42,044 bases of DNA from JBBDMX01 sp040878035 (GCA_040878035.1 JBBDMX010000005.1:1-42044); one strand, 5' to 3'; shown: positions 24,556 to 33,173, counted from the first letter of the stretch. Translations and numbers: made by a program. Notes: generated by a model from the sequence alone, not told the origin.

Positions 24556-25641
24556 TCAATCCTTGGGCATCGTGGCCAACTGCGCCTTTGCCTGCTCGGC
24601 CCAGGTGGTGTCCGGGCCTTCCTTGATCGTCTTGTCGAACATCTCGCGGGCCAAGGCGTGATTGCCGCCCTTGAGGTACAGCATGCCCATTGAGAAGTGG
24701 TCGCGGGCGGCGTCGTCCACCTTGCGGGATTTGTAGTACTGGGCAAACTCCGCATCATCCATCAGGCGCTGGGTGAACTGGGCCGCCTTCTGGCCTGTGG
24801 GCGTTTCGGGGTAGGGCTTGCAGACTGCCTGGAGCAGGTCCACCAGGCGCAGGCGGTCTTTCTGACCGAGTTGGCGCGCCAGCACCAGATCGTCTTCACA
24901 GTCCGCGCGGGTCCCTTCGGCCGGCGCTTTGTTGGCATCCGTGCTGGCCGGGTCGATCACGTAGATTCCGCCGGGCTCAGTTGCCGGTGCGGGTACCGTC
25001 GTTTGGGCAGCGTTGGTCTCGGTGGCAGGGCTTGTCGTCCCGGCGGCATCGCTCCCTGAGGCGGGCGCTGCTTCGCTGGTCGCCGCACCTTCGCCCTCAG
25101 GGGGCTCGCTGGTCCACCCACCCAGGAGCAGTTCGATCCGGTCATAGAGCATGGCCGCCTTGACTTCGCGCAGCGCCGACTGGACCGCCGGATCCGCTTC
25201 CGCCTCGACCAGTTTGCGGCGTGCATCAGCCGCGACAGGCAACTTGGGCATGCACACCAGCACGCGATAGATTCGCAGCGCCTCGGTGTAATCGCCGGCC
25301 TTGTAAGCCGTGTGGGCCTGGGCCAGCATCTGCTGCGCCGATGCGTTGAACCTATTGACCAGGCCCAGTGCCTTGTCGCGGCGGGACTGGTCGCTCGCAT
25401 AGCGGCAGGCGTAGTCCAGATTGCGGTACGCCACGATAACGTCGTTGTTGCGGAAGTAGGCTTCAGCCTGGGCGAGGTAGTAGCGGAACAGTGCGGATGT
25501 GTCCGGCCTCCCTTGGGTCGGTTGCCGGGCAGCGCCCGGCGTGGCGCGGCGGCCTCAGGCACCGCCGCAGTAGTTGGGCGACCAGAACATGGCCGACAAC
25601 ACCGCCGTCACGATCAAGCCATAAATACATCGGCGCGACAT
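24556..25641 (-). CDS. exported TPR-like protein with in-frame UGA at codon 29 (candidate selenoprotein)
   Basis: From ATG 25641, preceded by GGGGAGG with good spacing, the minus strand encodes a signal-peptide-like leader MSRRCIYGLIVTAVLSAMFW and then SPNYCGGA. It meets TGA at 25557-25555 and continues in the same frame for another 332 codons without a stop. The part after the UGA contains TPR-like helices (ALFRYYLAQAEAYFRNNDV, AHTAYKAGDYTEALRIYRVL, MLYLKGGNHALAREMFDKTI) and a Ser/Ala/Thr-rich linker. Between the UGA and GTG 25434 there is no ATG, GTG or TTG, although the TPR-like sequence clearly begins earlier. Either the UGA is read through (possibly as selenocysteine), the gene is broken, or a 28-aa peptide precedes a gene with a CTG start. 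Read-through would give 361 aa. Downstream of the activase operon, same strand. Confidence 0.55.
25524..25557 (-). promoter_or_regulatory. UGA codon followed by bacterial-SECIS-like hairpin
   Basis: On the minus strand UGA (25557-25555) is followed by 14 nt and then GCCGGGC-GCU-GCCCGGC (25540-25524), a 7-bp perfect stem with a GCU loop. The loop starts 21 nt after the UGA and its first base is G. This fits the general bacterial SECIS description as I know it (apical loop about 16-37 nt after UGA, G among the first loop bases). In GC-rich DNA such hairpins also arise by chance. Confidence 0.4.
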
Positions 25642-25776
25642 ATGAGCCTCCCCGGGGGCGACCCCCGCTAACTCAGGATCACTACCCTGCGATCATATCC
25701 CGGCCACGCGCGGATGTAAAGGCTTATTTGTCCTCACAGGTCGGCCGGTTGCATGCCTTTGCTGCGCGACGGCTAG

Positions 25777-26562
25777 TCATGCGTTGGCCCGCAAGTGCTC
25801 TGCGGCCAGGAGGGCGGCGCCCAGGGCGCCAGTCATCTGGGGTTGGGCGCAGATATGGACGGGAGCATCCAGAGCGTGGCGGAGTGCGTCCGCCATGCCG
25901 TGGGCGCGGGCGACGCCCCCGGTGAAGACGATCGGCTGGCGCAGGGCTCGGCCGGCCATGGCGGCAACGCGGCGGGCGACGGCCCTCTGCACGCCGGCGG
26001 CGATGTCGTCGGCCGCCTGCCCCGACGCCAGCAGTCCGATGATCTCCGTCTCGGCGAACACCGCGCACATGCTGGAGATCGTCGCCGGCGCGGCGCTGCG
26101 CGCGGCCATGGCGCCTAGGCGCTGGAGGTCCACGTCCAGTCGGCGGGCCACCAACTCCAGGAAGCAGCCCGTGCCGGCGGCGCAGCGGTCGTTCATGGTG
26201 AAGTCCTCGACGCGACCCTGCTCGTCGAGGCGGATGACTTTGGAGTCCTGCCCACCGATCTCGATCACGCTGCGCACCTCCGGCACGTGCTGACGGACCC
26301 CGCGCGCGTGGCAGGTGATCTCGGTGACGGTCTTGTGGGCGAAGGCAAGAAGGTGGCGGGCGTAGCCGGTGGCGACGATGAAACCCACATCGTCGATGGC
26401 CAGGCCCGAGTCGTCCAGGAGCCGGTCAAAGAGTTGGCGGGCGTGCGCCGCCTGGTCGGTGGCCTGGTCAACCATGTCGGCCGCGAGTGCGCGGCCTTGG
26501 ACGACATCCATCAGCACGATCTTGATCGCGCGGGAGCCGGCGTCGATGCCTGCACAGATCAT
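25777..26562 (-). CDS. 2-hydroxyacyl-CoA dehydratase-type activase (ASKHA ATPase, [4Fe-4S])
   Basis: This 261-aa ATPase is of the HgdC/BadF/YjiL family. It injects an electron, driven by ATP hydrolysis, into the partner dehydratase or double-cubane protein. Visible are ICAGIDAGSRAIKIV (phosphate-1 loop, 2-16), VIEIGGQDSKVIRL (phosphate-2), and the two cysteines that bridge a [4Fe-4S] cluster between subunits, in NDRCAAGTGCFLE and ISSMCAVFAETEI. FTGGVARAHGMADAL is the adenosine motif. The frame is open upstream, but ATG 26562 fits the family start and overlaps the stop of the upstream dehydratase-like gene by four bases (ATGA). Last gene of the operon. Confidence 0.92.
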   Translation of the reverse strand: MICAGIDAGSRAIKIVLMDVVQGRALAADMVDQATDQAAHARQLFDRLLDDSGLAIDDVGFIVATGYARHLLAFAHKTVTEITCHARGVRQHVPEVRSVIEIGGQDSKVIRLDEQGRVEDFTMNDRCAAGTGCFLELVARRLDVDLQRLGAMAARSAAPATISSMCAVFAETEIIGLLASGQAADDIAAGVQRAVARRVAAMAGRALRQPIVFTGGVARAHGMADALRHALDAPVHICAQPQMTGALGAALLAAEHLRANA

Positions 26563-27950
26563 GATGACCTCCGCGCGCGCGCAGTTTCGACCAGCGCTTC
26601 TAGGCGCATGGTCAGCGCCGGCCGCACCCCGTCGCTCACCGGGGGTACTTCGATCTCCAACACGGGCAGGCCCAGTTCCTCGCGGATCATGCGGCCAATG
26701 AGATCGCCCTCGAAGGGACAATGGCTGGCGCCGAGGATCCTGCTGATGACCACTGCTTCGCTGGCGAAGGTCTGGATTTGGCGGCAGATGTGCCGGCCAC
26801 GGTCGGTGGCAGGGCCCACCATCGGATCACCCAGGGCCATGCGTGCCAGCGCTTCGAAGGGCTCGATATCCTGGGGGATCTCCTCCAAGGCATGGCAGAA
26901 CATGTAGTCGGCGCCGCCGATGCGGCCCCCGGCCTGCTCCAGCAGATTCATCACCTGTAGATCAGCGACCGGGTTGACCCAGAACACCCTGACCGCGCCC
27001 TTTGCCAACACGCCCACACCGGCCCGCACCCGGCGGCGCACCTCGGCCAGGAGATCATGGAGCACCGCCAGTGCCTCGGCCTGATCGGAGCAGAAGTGAA
27101 TCGCCAGCATCTCGGCGATGAGCATCTCCAGGGCCGGCAGCGGGCAGGGGTCGGCGGTGTACGCCAGGCGGCGCAGCTCCGCCAGGGTGCGGCGCACGGC
27201 GTTGGCGCGGGCGATGGCTTGCCGCAGGCGCGGCTCGTCGAGCCGCTGGCCCGAGAGGTGTTCCAAGGCCTGGGCAATGCGGCGCAGCTCGTCACCAAGC
27301 AGCGCCAGGGGCACATCGGTCGGCGCCGATTCGCATGCTGCCTTTGCAGCGGCCGCGGTGATCGGAGGCTCGTTGTGATCGTTTCTATCCCCGTGGAAAT
27401 CAGCCATCGCCGCAGCGCCCTGCCGGCCGCTCATGTCATTGAGCCCGTTGCGCAGTGCCTCACGACGTTGTTCGTAGTCGAGCATCACCTGGGCCAGGCG
27501 GCCAGGGTTGGGCGCGACGCCGCCGAGCCGCGCCAGTAAGTCGCCCAGGCGGCACAGCTCATCGCGGTAGTAACGTTGTGCGGCGGCCGTCTGCCACGTC
27601 GCCGGCACGTGCAGCAGCATCACCGGGGGGCAGCTACCCGCGGCGCTTGCGGCGGCGCACTCGGGGGCGCCCCCGGGGGCGGGGGCGTCACCGCTCAGCC
27701 ATTCGCTGGCGCGGCGCATCTGGTCACAGATGGTGGCGACCACCACCGCCGCGACGCTTTTGCTGGTCGAGGCCTGTTCGACGAATGCTCGGGCCCATGA
27801 GCAGCACCCGTCATACGACCGCGTTGTCTGCGCCGGCGCCTGCGGGGTCAAGCGACAGGGCGCAAACCCATGCGCAACGATCCACTCCGGCGGGATGTAG
27901 ACCGAGTTGTAGAGGATCGTTTGCACGGGGATAGCGCCAAAGTCTGACAC
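26559..27950 (-). CDS. 2-hydroxyacyl-CoA dehydratase-like subunit (divergent)
   Basis: This protein of about 463 aa has the HgdB/HgdA-like fold signature near its start (LYNSVYIPPEWIVAHGFAPC), conserved Cys in RSYDGCCSWAR and VVVATICDQMRRA, and the late motif ILGASHCPFEGDLIGRMIRE plus LGLPVLEIEVPP. It should bind an iron-sulfur cluster and pair with the upstream subunit. There is a variable, Ala/Gly-rich central region. The open frame reaches 28502, but that part overlaps the upstream gene and a perfect palindrome. GTG 27950 or GTG 27926 is the likely start; neither has a clear Shine-Dalgarno site. Its stop overlaps the activase start. Confidence 0.75.
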   Translation of the reverse strand: MSDFGAIPVQTILYNSVYIPPEWIVAHGFAPCRLTPQAPAQTTRSYDGCCSWARAFVEQASTSKSVAAVVVATICDQMRRASEWLSGDAPAPGGAPECAAASAAGSCPPVMLLHVPATWQTAAAQRYYRDELCRLGDLLARLGGVAPNPGRLAQVMLDYEQRREALRNGLNDMSGRQGAAAMADFHGDRNDHNEPPITAAAAKAACESAPTDVPLALLGDELRRIAQALEHLSGQRLDEPRLRQAIARANAVRRTLAELRRLAYTADPCPLPALEMLIAEMLAIHFCSDQAEALAVLHDLLAEVRRRVRAGVGVLAKGAVRVFWVNPVADLQVMNLLEQAGGRIGGADYMFCHALEEIPQDIEPFEALARMALGDPMVGPATDRGRHICRQIQTFASEAVVISRILGASHCPFEGDLIGRMIREELGLPVLEIEVPPVSDGVRPALTMRLEALVETARARRSS

Positions 27951-27970
27951 GAAGCGCTGTTTGGTACGAA

Positions 27971-28014
27971 GCGCCGCGGCTTGCCGCGTTCCGGAACGCG
28001 GCAAGCCGCGGCGC
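27971..28014. repeat. 44-bp perfect palindrome
   Basis: The 22-base arm GCGCCGCGGCTTGCCGCGTT + CC is followed directly by its exact reverse complement with no spacer. It begins 1 bp after the stop codon of the upstream dehydratase-like gene and ends about 20 bp before the start of the next. In RNA it would form a very stable hairpin and could set the ratio of the two subunits. Confidence 0.9.
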
Positions 28015-28015
28015 C

Positions 28016-29224
28016 TCACGGCGGGCGCACGCCCACCGTCTCGAAGAGCGCCTCGATGCGCATGGTGATCCGCGCGCTGTCGGCAGGGGCGTAATCGGTG
28101 ACGATCCGCAAATAAGGCAGGCCCAGTTGCTCTTCGGCCAGGCGCTTGACCAGCGCCGATTCCACCTCGTAAGTCAGGCAGCCCTGCCAGATCAGCTCGA
28201 TCACGCACTGCGGGCGGTAGTCGCGCGCCATGTCCCGCAGCAGGTCGAAACGGCGCGTGTTGGGCGTCATCACCGAGCAGGGCAGGTGGAAGTATTTCTC
28301 CGCCAGCGCGTCGATCGGATCCAGATCGGTGCGCACGTCCTCGACAATGGGCTTGAGGCCCGTGCAGTTCTCCATGGCTACGACCAGTCCGCCGTGGCCC
28401 TCGATCAGGTCGATCACGCGTTGGGCGCCATGGACGATGGGCACGCCGGTCAGAAGCACGCGCACAGGCGAAAGCCCGCTCCCCCCGGGAGTGGGATTCC
28501 ACCCGCCGCAGCGCGTGGGCTTTCTCTCCAGGTCATGGAGTATCTGTTCATATGCCTGGAGATCCTCGGGGATCGTGCTGATGCTGCTCTTATAGTCCAG
28601 GAGTTGCCGGCCGGTGAGTGGGGGGTGATCGCGCTGCATGAGGGCCGCCAGTTGCCGCCGCAGGCTGCGTTCGCGGTTCATCAGGGCGATCGCGGCGCGC
28701 AGCTTCTGGTCGGTGATGGTGACGTTGAGCCGCCGCTCCAATTCACTGCGCAGTTTGCGCAGTTCACTTTGCCAGTGCTCCAGCGCATCGGGGTCGTCGG
28801 GCTTCTGCGGCAATTCGAGCACATAGATCGGGCGGGTCTGGCCCAGCAGTTCGAAAATCTTCTTCTTCCCGTCACAGGTGGTCTCGGCGACGATCAGGTC
28901 GGCCATTTCCAGGAAGGGGTTGCTCCCCTGGAGGTGATAGCCGAAGGTGCTCTTGATCAGGGGGCACAGACCGGCGGGCAGCACCGCTTGGGCCACTTCG
29001 GCGGTCTTCTGCGATCCGCCGCAGAGGCACACAGGCACGGCCCCGGCCGCCAGGATCAACTCCCGCGGCGTGAACTCGCACATGATGCCGATGATGGGAC
29101 GACCCGCCCCCTTGGCGGCGCGGGCGTACGCCAGGCAGTGGTCGATCATGTGGTCAAAACGCGCCGCGGGTGCACAGCAACGTTCCTGCGGTGCTGGAGC
29201 GATCGTACAACGGCATCCGTCCAT
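28016..29224 (-). CDS. 2-hydroxyacyl-CoA dehydratase / double-cubane protein, YjiM-like
   Basis: This 402-aa protein resembles E. coli YjiM and double-cubane-cluster proteins. Conserved cluster-ligand candidates appear in order: IIGIMCEFTPRELILAAGAV, AGLCPLIKSTFGY, VAETTCDGKKK, VAMENCTGLKPI, LPCSVMTPN and LIWQGCLTYEVES. Such proteins reduce small or CoA-bound substrates after activation by an ATP-driven activase, which is encoded two genes downstream. Start 29224 lies 9 bp after the methyltransferase stop. It is more canonical than its partner subunit. Substrate unknown. Confidence 0.88.
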   Translation of the reverse strand: MDGCRCTIAPAPQERCCAPAARFDHMIDHCLAYARAAKGAGRPIIGIMCEFTPRELILAAGAVPVCLCGGSQKTAEVAQAVLPAGLCPLIKSTFGYHLQGSNPFLEMADLIVAETTCDGKKKIFELLGQTRPIYVLELPQKPDDPDALEHWQSELRKLRSELERRLNVTITDQKLRAAIALMNRERSLRRQLAALMQRDHPPLTGRQLLDYKSSISTIPEDLQAYEQILHDLERKPTRCGGWNPTPGGSGLSPVRVLLTGVPIVHGAQRVIDLIEGHGGLVVAMENCTGLKPIVEDVRTDLDPIDALAEKYFHLPCSVMTPNTRRFDLLRDMARDYRPQCVIELIWQGCLTYEVESALVKRLAEEQLGLPYLRIVTDYAPADSARITMRIEALFETVGVRPP

Positions 29225-29233
29225 GTGCGTCCC

Positions 29234-30049
29234 TCATCCGCGTTTGCGAGCGATGAACCGGCCCTGCACGATTCGGCCTTGCTGCGCCAACTGACGCACG
29301 AATCCCAACTCGTCGCCCTTCGTCCCTAGCAGCGACTGGTCAAAGCCGATCCGCTTAAGTGCGTCGTAGGTCAACTGCTTGTTGAGCATGTCGAGGTAGA
29401 GGTCGGCATAGGCCGGGAAACGCCCGGTGTCGGTGGCCTCCTGGACGTCGCAGTCGCAGCCGGCAAGCAGTTGCGCGTAGTCGTCAAGCGTCGCCAGCGA
29501 GGGGAACTTCATGAAGGTCATGAAACGGCGTGCCTGTAGGTCGTCCAGTCCGGCCGGACCCTGGCACCAGTCGGCCAAGGCGATCGTGCCGCCGGCGCCG
29601 ATGAGCCGTGCCGCCTCGCGGACTAGCGCGTGCTTGTCCGCCACGTAACACCAGGCGTCTTCGCCCCAGACAAAGTCAAAGGCCCCCGACGCCAGCCCGG
29701 TATCGGTCGCCTGGGCCAGGTGCAAATCGATGCGCTCGGCCAGCCCCCCGTCGCGGCAGTATTGGCGGCCCAGATCCACCATGGCCGCCGTGACGTCCAC
29801 GCCCCGCATCCGGGCAACGTTGCAATAGCGCACCAGCAAGCGCATGCCCGCCCCGGTGCAGCAGCATAGGTCCACCCCCCGACTGCCCGCCGCGATCCCG
29901 CCGCGCTGCGCCAGATCCAGCGACGCACCCAGGCCGCCGATGTGGATCTGCTCGCCCATCAGCAGTTCCCACAACTGCCCCTCGGCGCCGCTGTAGACGC
30001 TCTGGACATGCGTGAGGTTGATCGTGACAAGCGTTCGCACGCGCGCCAT
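29234..30049 (-). CDS. class I SAM-dependent methyltransferase
   Basis: This 271-aa protein has SAM motif I in RGVDLCCCTGAGMRLLVRYC (about 70-89), an acidic residue after strand 2 (GVDVTAAMVDLG), and motif IV-like FDFVWGEDAWCYVADKHALV. The sequence GGTIALADWCQGPAGLDDL is typical of small-molecule methyltransferases related to those acting on sarcosine or quinones. It is the first gene of the dehydratase/activase operon, suggesting it modifies the substrate or product of that pathway. The frame is open to 30265 but passes through a repeat; ATG 30049 is chosen. Confidence 0.8.
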   Translation of the reverse strand: MARVRTLVTINLTHVQSVYSGAEGQLWELLMGEQIHIGGLGASLDLAQRGGIAAGSRGVDLCCCTGAGMRLLVRYCNVARMRGVDVTAAMVDLGRQYCRDGGLAERIDLHLAQATDTGLASGAFDFVWGEDAWCYVADKHALVREAARLIGAGGTIALADWCQGPAGLDDLQARRFMTFMKFPSLATLDDYAQLLAGCDCDVQEATDTGRFPAYADLYLDMLNKQLTYDALKRIGFDQSLLGTKGDELGFVRQLAQQGRIVQGRFIARKRG

Positions 30050-30161
30050 TCTAACCCCAGACATCCACAAAAGGATGTTGAAGTCTTTAGTTGGAGCGAT
30101 CCAGCGAGCCTGCGGCAACCTGTGACCCTGGCGCAAGCTGATGAAAGGGGGTAGGGCCATC

Positions 30162-30240
30162 AAGTTCGAAGTGCGAAGTCCGAGGTTCGAAGTGCCCCAA
30201 GCGCCCCCCCCTGAACTTCGCACTTGGTCCTTCGTACTTC
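30162..30240. repeat. imperfect palindrome, AAGTTCGAAGTGCGAAGTCC family
   Basis: The left arm (AAGTTCGAAGTGCGAAGTCC, with a second GGTTCGAAGTG unit) pairs with the right arm (TGAACTTCGCACTTGGTCCT then TCGTACTTC). The middle is CCCC-rich. It occupies the gap between divergent genes at 30049 (minus) and 30252 (plus). Confidence 0.75.
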
Positions 30241-30251
30241 CGCTGAACATC

Positions 30252-30539
30252 ATGACCTTCCGCAACGGCGGCGAGCAGTTGACCGTCCGCGCCGTCGCCG
30301 GCTGCTCTTATCAAGGCACGGTGAAAATCGACGGCAAGGACATCGCCTGTCAGTTGCTCGATTTGGATGCCACCTGCTCGCTCTCATGGCGAGAGCCCAA
30401 CAACACCAACGCTTCCTATACCGCGACCCTGCTGCTGGAGTACCCAGTCAAAGTCGAGCACGAGCCGATTCAGATCGGTCAGGTTCCATCCGTCGAAAAA
30501 CCCGATCAGCCCACCGAGGCGCGGAGGGATACACCATGA
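30252..30539 (+). CDS. small hypothetical protein
   Basis: This 95-aa protein of unknown function starts MTFRNGGEQLTVRAVAGCSY. It appears beta-rich and ends in a Pro/Glu-rich tail; no signal peptide or membrane helix is seen from this start. The frame extends upstream to 30141 but there it reads through a palindromic repeat. The stop overlaps the next ATG (ATGA), and the GGAGGG of its last codons provides the Shine-Dalgarno site for the next gene, so translational coupling is likely. Confidence 0.5.
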   Translation: MTFRNGGEQLTVRAVAGCSYQGTVKIDGKDIACQLLDLDATCSLSWREPNNTNASYTATLLLEYPVKVEHEPIQIGQVPSVEKPDQPTEARRDTP

Positions 30540-32953
30540 CCCCGACGCGGTTCTGCACGATCATGTTCGCCGCCGCGCTGATCGTCGCGGGCGTTAGCCC
30601 AAGCAACACCGCCGCAAACGCTGCGGTCGAAAAAGCCGCGCCGGCCTTGCAAGGTCAGGTCGTCGATGAGCAGGGCCAACCAGTGCCCCAGGCCACGATC
30701 GTCGTCCTCGGTGCCCGCATCCAGGTCGGTGCGAGCTGGCAGATCGACAAGATCGCCCAGGTCACCACTGATGCCCAGGGCCGCTTCCAGATCGAAGCCT
30801 CGCCCGCGCTGAACACCGACCGCCTGCTGGTCGCGGCGCGGCACCAAGGGCACGCCATCGGCTCGTGGAACGGCGCGCGGCACGAGGTTCCCGAGTCACT
30901 CACGCTGCGCCTGGGCACGCCGGAGAGGATCGGGGGCACCGTCGTGGATGAGGCGGGCAAGCCCATCGCCGGCGCCTCGCTGCGGGCGCTGGTCAGTTGG
31001 CAAGCCGACGGCCAGACCAGTCACGTGCTCGGCCACGAGGCCATTCCCGAACTCTTGGTCAAGAGCGACGAGCAGGGCCGATTCACGCTCACCGCGGTGC
31101 CCCGCGGCGGCATGGCGGCGCTGATCGTCTCGGCGCCGGGCCGAGCGGGCACGAACTGGCCGGCAGACGGGCCGACTATCGCCGCCGGCACGACCAATCT
31201 GAGCATTCCCCTGCCGCCGGAAGCGACGGTGCGGGGTATCGTCCGCTGCGAGGATGCCAGCCAGTCACTTAAAGGACCGACCATCGCGGCTGTCGGTGGG
31301 GGGCTGAGCTTCTTGAACGACTGGCAGGCGACCACCGATGCCCAGGGCCGTTTCAGCCTCGGCGGCCTGCCCGCCGGCGCCGTGCGCCTGGTCGCCATCC
31401 TGCCCCAGAACGCCGACAACCCGTGGATGAGCGAGGAGGCGAGCGTCACGCTTGCGACCGGCCAGACGCTCGACGACGTGGCGATCCAACTCCGCCGCGC
31501 CGGCACGCTGGAAGTGACCGCGATCAGTCAGGCCGAGCAAAAGCCCGTGGCCGGCGCCCAGGTTTTGGTCCATCCCTTGGGCGGTGGGCGAAGCTGGCAG
31601 GAACAAACCGACAAGGACGGCGTCGCCCGCTTCCAATTGCTGCCTGGCAATTACATGTACTTCGCGGCTCACCCCGACTATGCCACGGTCCGGCGGCGCG
31701 ACACGGCACAGGTCAGCGCGGGCCAGAAGCAGCAGGTGCAGTGGGCGCTGGCGGCGGCGACCATGCTCCAGGGCGTGGTGACCGACCGCGACGGCAAGCC
31801 GGTGGCGGGGATGCAGGTGTTGGTGCTGCCCGGTTTTGGCGATCATCAGCCCGTGACCACGGATGAAGCAGGCCGCTTCAAGACCCGCTGGACGCCCCCG
31901 GACTGGGGCCAGGAGGTCACCTCGCTGGCGGTCGCCATCGATCGGAAAGGCAACCAGGCGGTGGCGATCGACGTCGACGACCCGAGCAAGCCGCTGGCGC
32001 TTAAGCTCGAGCCGGCGTGCACGGTCACCGGCCGTGTCACCGACGAGCAAGGCCAGCCGCTGGTCGGAGCGTCGGTGACAGTATTGATCCATCGCGGCAA
32101 TTGGGGCTCGGACCTTGCGAATCTCCAGGCTCATATCGACGCCGACGGCCAATTTCGCCTGACTGCACTGCCCGCGCAGGTCGATTACACGCTCACCGCC
32201 ACGGCGCCGGGCTACGGCCAGCATCGCTGGCGGATCGAGGCCGCGACCGCCGGCGAGCCGATCACCGCGCCGCAGGTCAAGCTGCCCAAAGCCGATCAGG
32301 AGCTTACCGGCACGGTGGTGGATACGGCGGGCAAGCCGGTGGCCAGGGCCGTGGTGTACGTTTACGGCGACACGCAGCCTCAGCAGCAGGCGCAAAGCGA
32401 TGCCCAGGGCAAGTTCACGCTGCGCGGCCTGTGTGCCGGCTATGTGGAAGTGACCGCGCAGGCCGGCGGGCCGCCGCAACTGTGGGGCCAGAACTACGCC
32501 AAGGTCGGCGGCGTGCCCATGAAAATCGTGGTCTCCGCCCAAGGGTCTTCTTCCGAGCCGGCCGAAGAACCACAGCCGCAACCGCTGACCGGACAGATGC
32601 TGCCCGACCTGGCCGGCCTGGGGCTGACGGCCAAGGCCTCAGCCACGCATGGGCCGCTCATCGTCTTCATCGACGCCCGGCAACGGCCTTGCCGCCACGC
32701 GATCCAGGCGCTGCACACGCAGCGAGCGGGTGCCGATGACGCCCAGATCATGGTCGTCCAACTCGGGGCTGCGGACGACGCCTTGCTGGCTCGCCTCGAT
32801 ATCAAGTGGCCCTTGGCGCGCATCAGTGAGAATGTGGACCAGGTGCGCCTGACCTGGGGCGTGCCCGCCCTGCCGTGGTACATCCTGGCGGACAGCACCG
32901 GCAAAGTGACGCATGCCGGCACCGCGCCGCCGGTGGCGCCGGACCAGAGGTGA
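30536..32953 (+). CDS. exported protein with about seven carboxypeptidase-regulatory-like domains and a thioredoxin-like C-terminus
   Basis: This 805-aa protein has a signal peptide (FCTIMFAAALIVAGVSPSNT). It then has about seven beta-sandwich repeats starting with the pattern V-x-D-x-x-G-x-P-V-x-x-A: LQGQVVDEQGQPVPQATIVV, IGGTVVDEAGKPIAGASLRA, a divergent one, VTAISQAEQKPVAGAQVLVH, LQGVVTDRDGKPVAGMQVLV, VTGRVTDEQGQPLVGASVTV and LTGTVVDTAGKPVARAVVYV. The last about 120 residues look like a TlpA/thioredoxin-fold domain with only one active-site-like cysteine (ARQRPCRHAI) and a cis-Pro-like loop (WGVPALPWYILAD). Role probably structural or binding at the cell envelope. GGAGGG precedes ATG 30536. 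Confidence 0.8.
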   Translation: MTPTRFCTIMFAAALIVAGVSPSNTAANAAVEKAAPALQGQVVDEQGQPVPQATIVVLGARIQVGASWQIDKIAQVTTDAQGRFQIEASPALNTDRLLVAARHQGHAIGSWNGARHEVPESLTLRLGTPERIGGTVVDEAGKPIAGASLRALVSWQADGQTSHVLGHEAIPELLVKSDEQGRFTLTAVPRGGMAALIVSAPGRAGTNWPADGPTIAAGTTNLSIPLPPEATVRGIVRCEDASQSLKGPTIAAVGGGLSFLNDWQATTDAQGRFSLGGLPAGAVRLVAILPQNADNPWMSEEASVTLATGQTLDDVAIQLRRAGTLEVTAISQAEQKPVAGAQVLVHPLGGGRSWQEQTDKDGVARFQLLPGNYMYFAAHPDYATVRRRDTAQVSAGQKQQVQWALAAATMLQGVVTDRDGKPVAGMQVLVLPGFGDHQPVTTDEAGRFKTRWTPPDWGQEVTSLAVAIDRKGNQAVAIDVDDPSKPLALKLEPACTVTGRVTDEQGQPLVGASVTVLIHRGNWGSDLANLQAHIDADGQFRLTALPAQVDYTLTATAPGYGQHRWRIEAATAGEPITAPQVKLPKADQELTGTVVDTAGKPVARAVVYVYGDTQPQQQAQSDAQGKFTLRGLCAGYVEVTAQAGGPPQLWGQNYAKVGGVPMKIVVSAQGSSSEPAEEPQPQPLTGQMLPDLAGLGLTAKASATHGPLIVFIDARQRPCRHAIQALHTQRAGADDAQIMVVQLGAADDALLARLDIKWPLARISENVDQVRLTWGVPALPWYILADSTGKVTHAGTAPPVAPDQR

Positions 32954-32972
32954 GACGAGGCGGCTTGCGGCC

Positions 32973-33070
32973 ATTGGACCGCCGTGGTTGCGACACCACT
33001 TTAGCTTGCGGCACAACTGCTTTGTCGGGCACCAGGCCAAAGCGGAGTCAAGGCCGCCGCAGTCCAAAGG
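32973..33070. repeat. palindromic repeat upstream of selA
   Basis: The left arm (ATTGGACCGCCGTGGTTGCG then ACACCACTTTAGCTTGCGGC) is complementary, with mismatches, to the right arm (GGCCAAAGCGGAGTCAAGGC then CGCCGCAGTCCAAAG). It is the same family as 34598-34726, so selA is bracketed by two copies. Confidence 0.8.
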
Positions 33071-33173
33071 CGCCACCGGCACTCATCCGGCAAAAGCCCG
33101 GCCTCCGGACGGATGTACATGGTCGGGCGACCATCTGATCGGTACCATGGTGTCGGTCGCACCCGGGTCTGCC

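Noticed and set aside
28011..28060. Second possible selenocysteine UGA, at the end of the YjiM-like gene, followed by a hairpin
   Set aside because: The protein already ends at the family's normal C-terminus, and the frame after the UGA is not that of the next gene and shows no conserved sequence.
27951..28502. N-terminal extension of the second dehydratase-like subunit
   Set aside because: It overlaps the upstream YjiM-like gene by almost 500 bp and reads through the perfect palindrome; the family start lies at 27950 or 27926.
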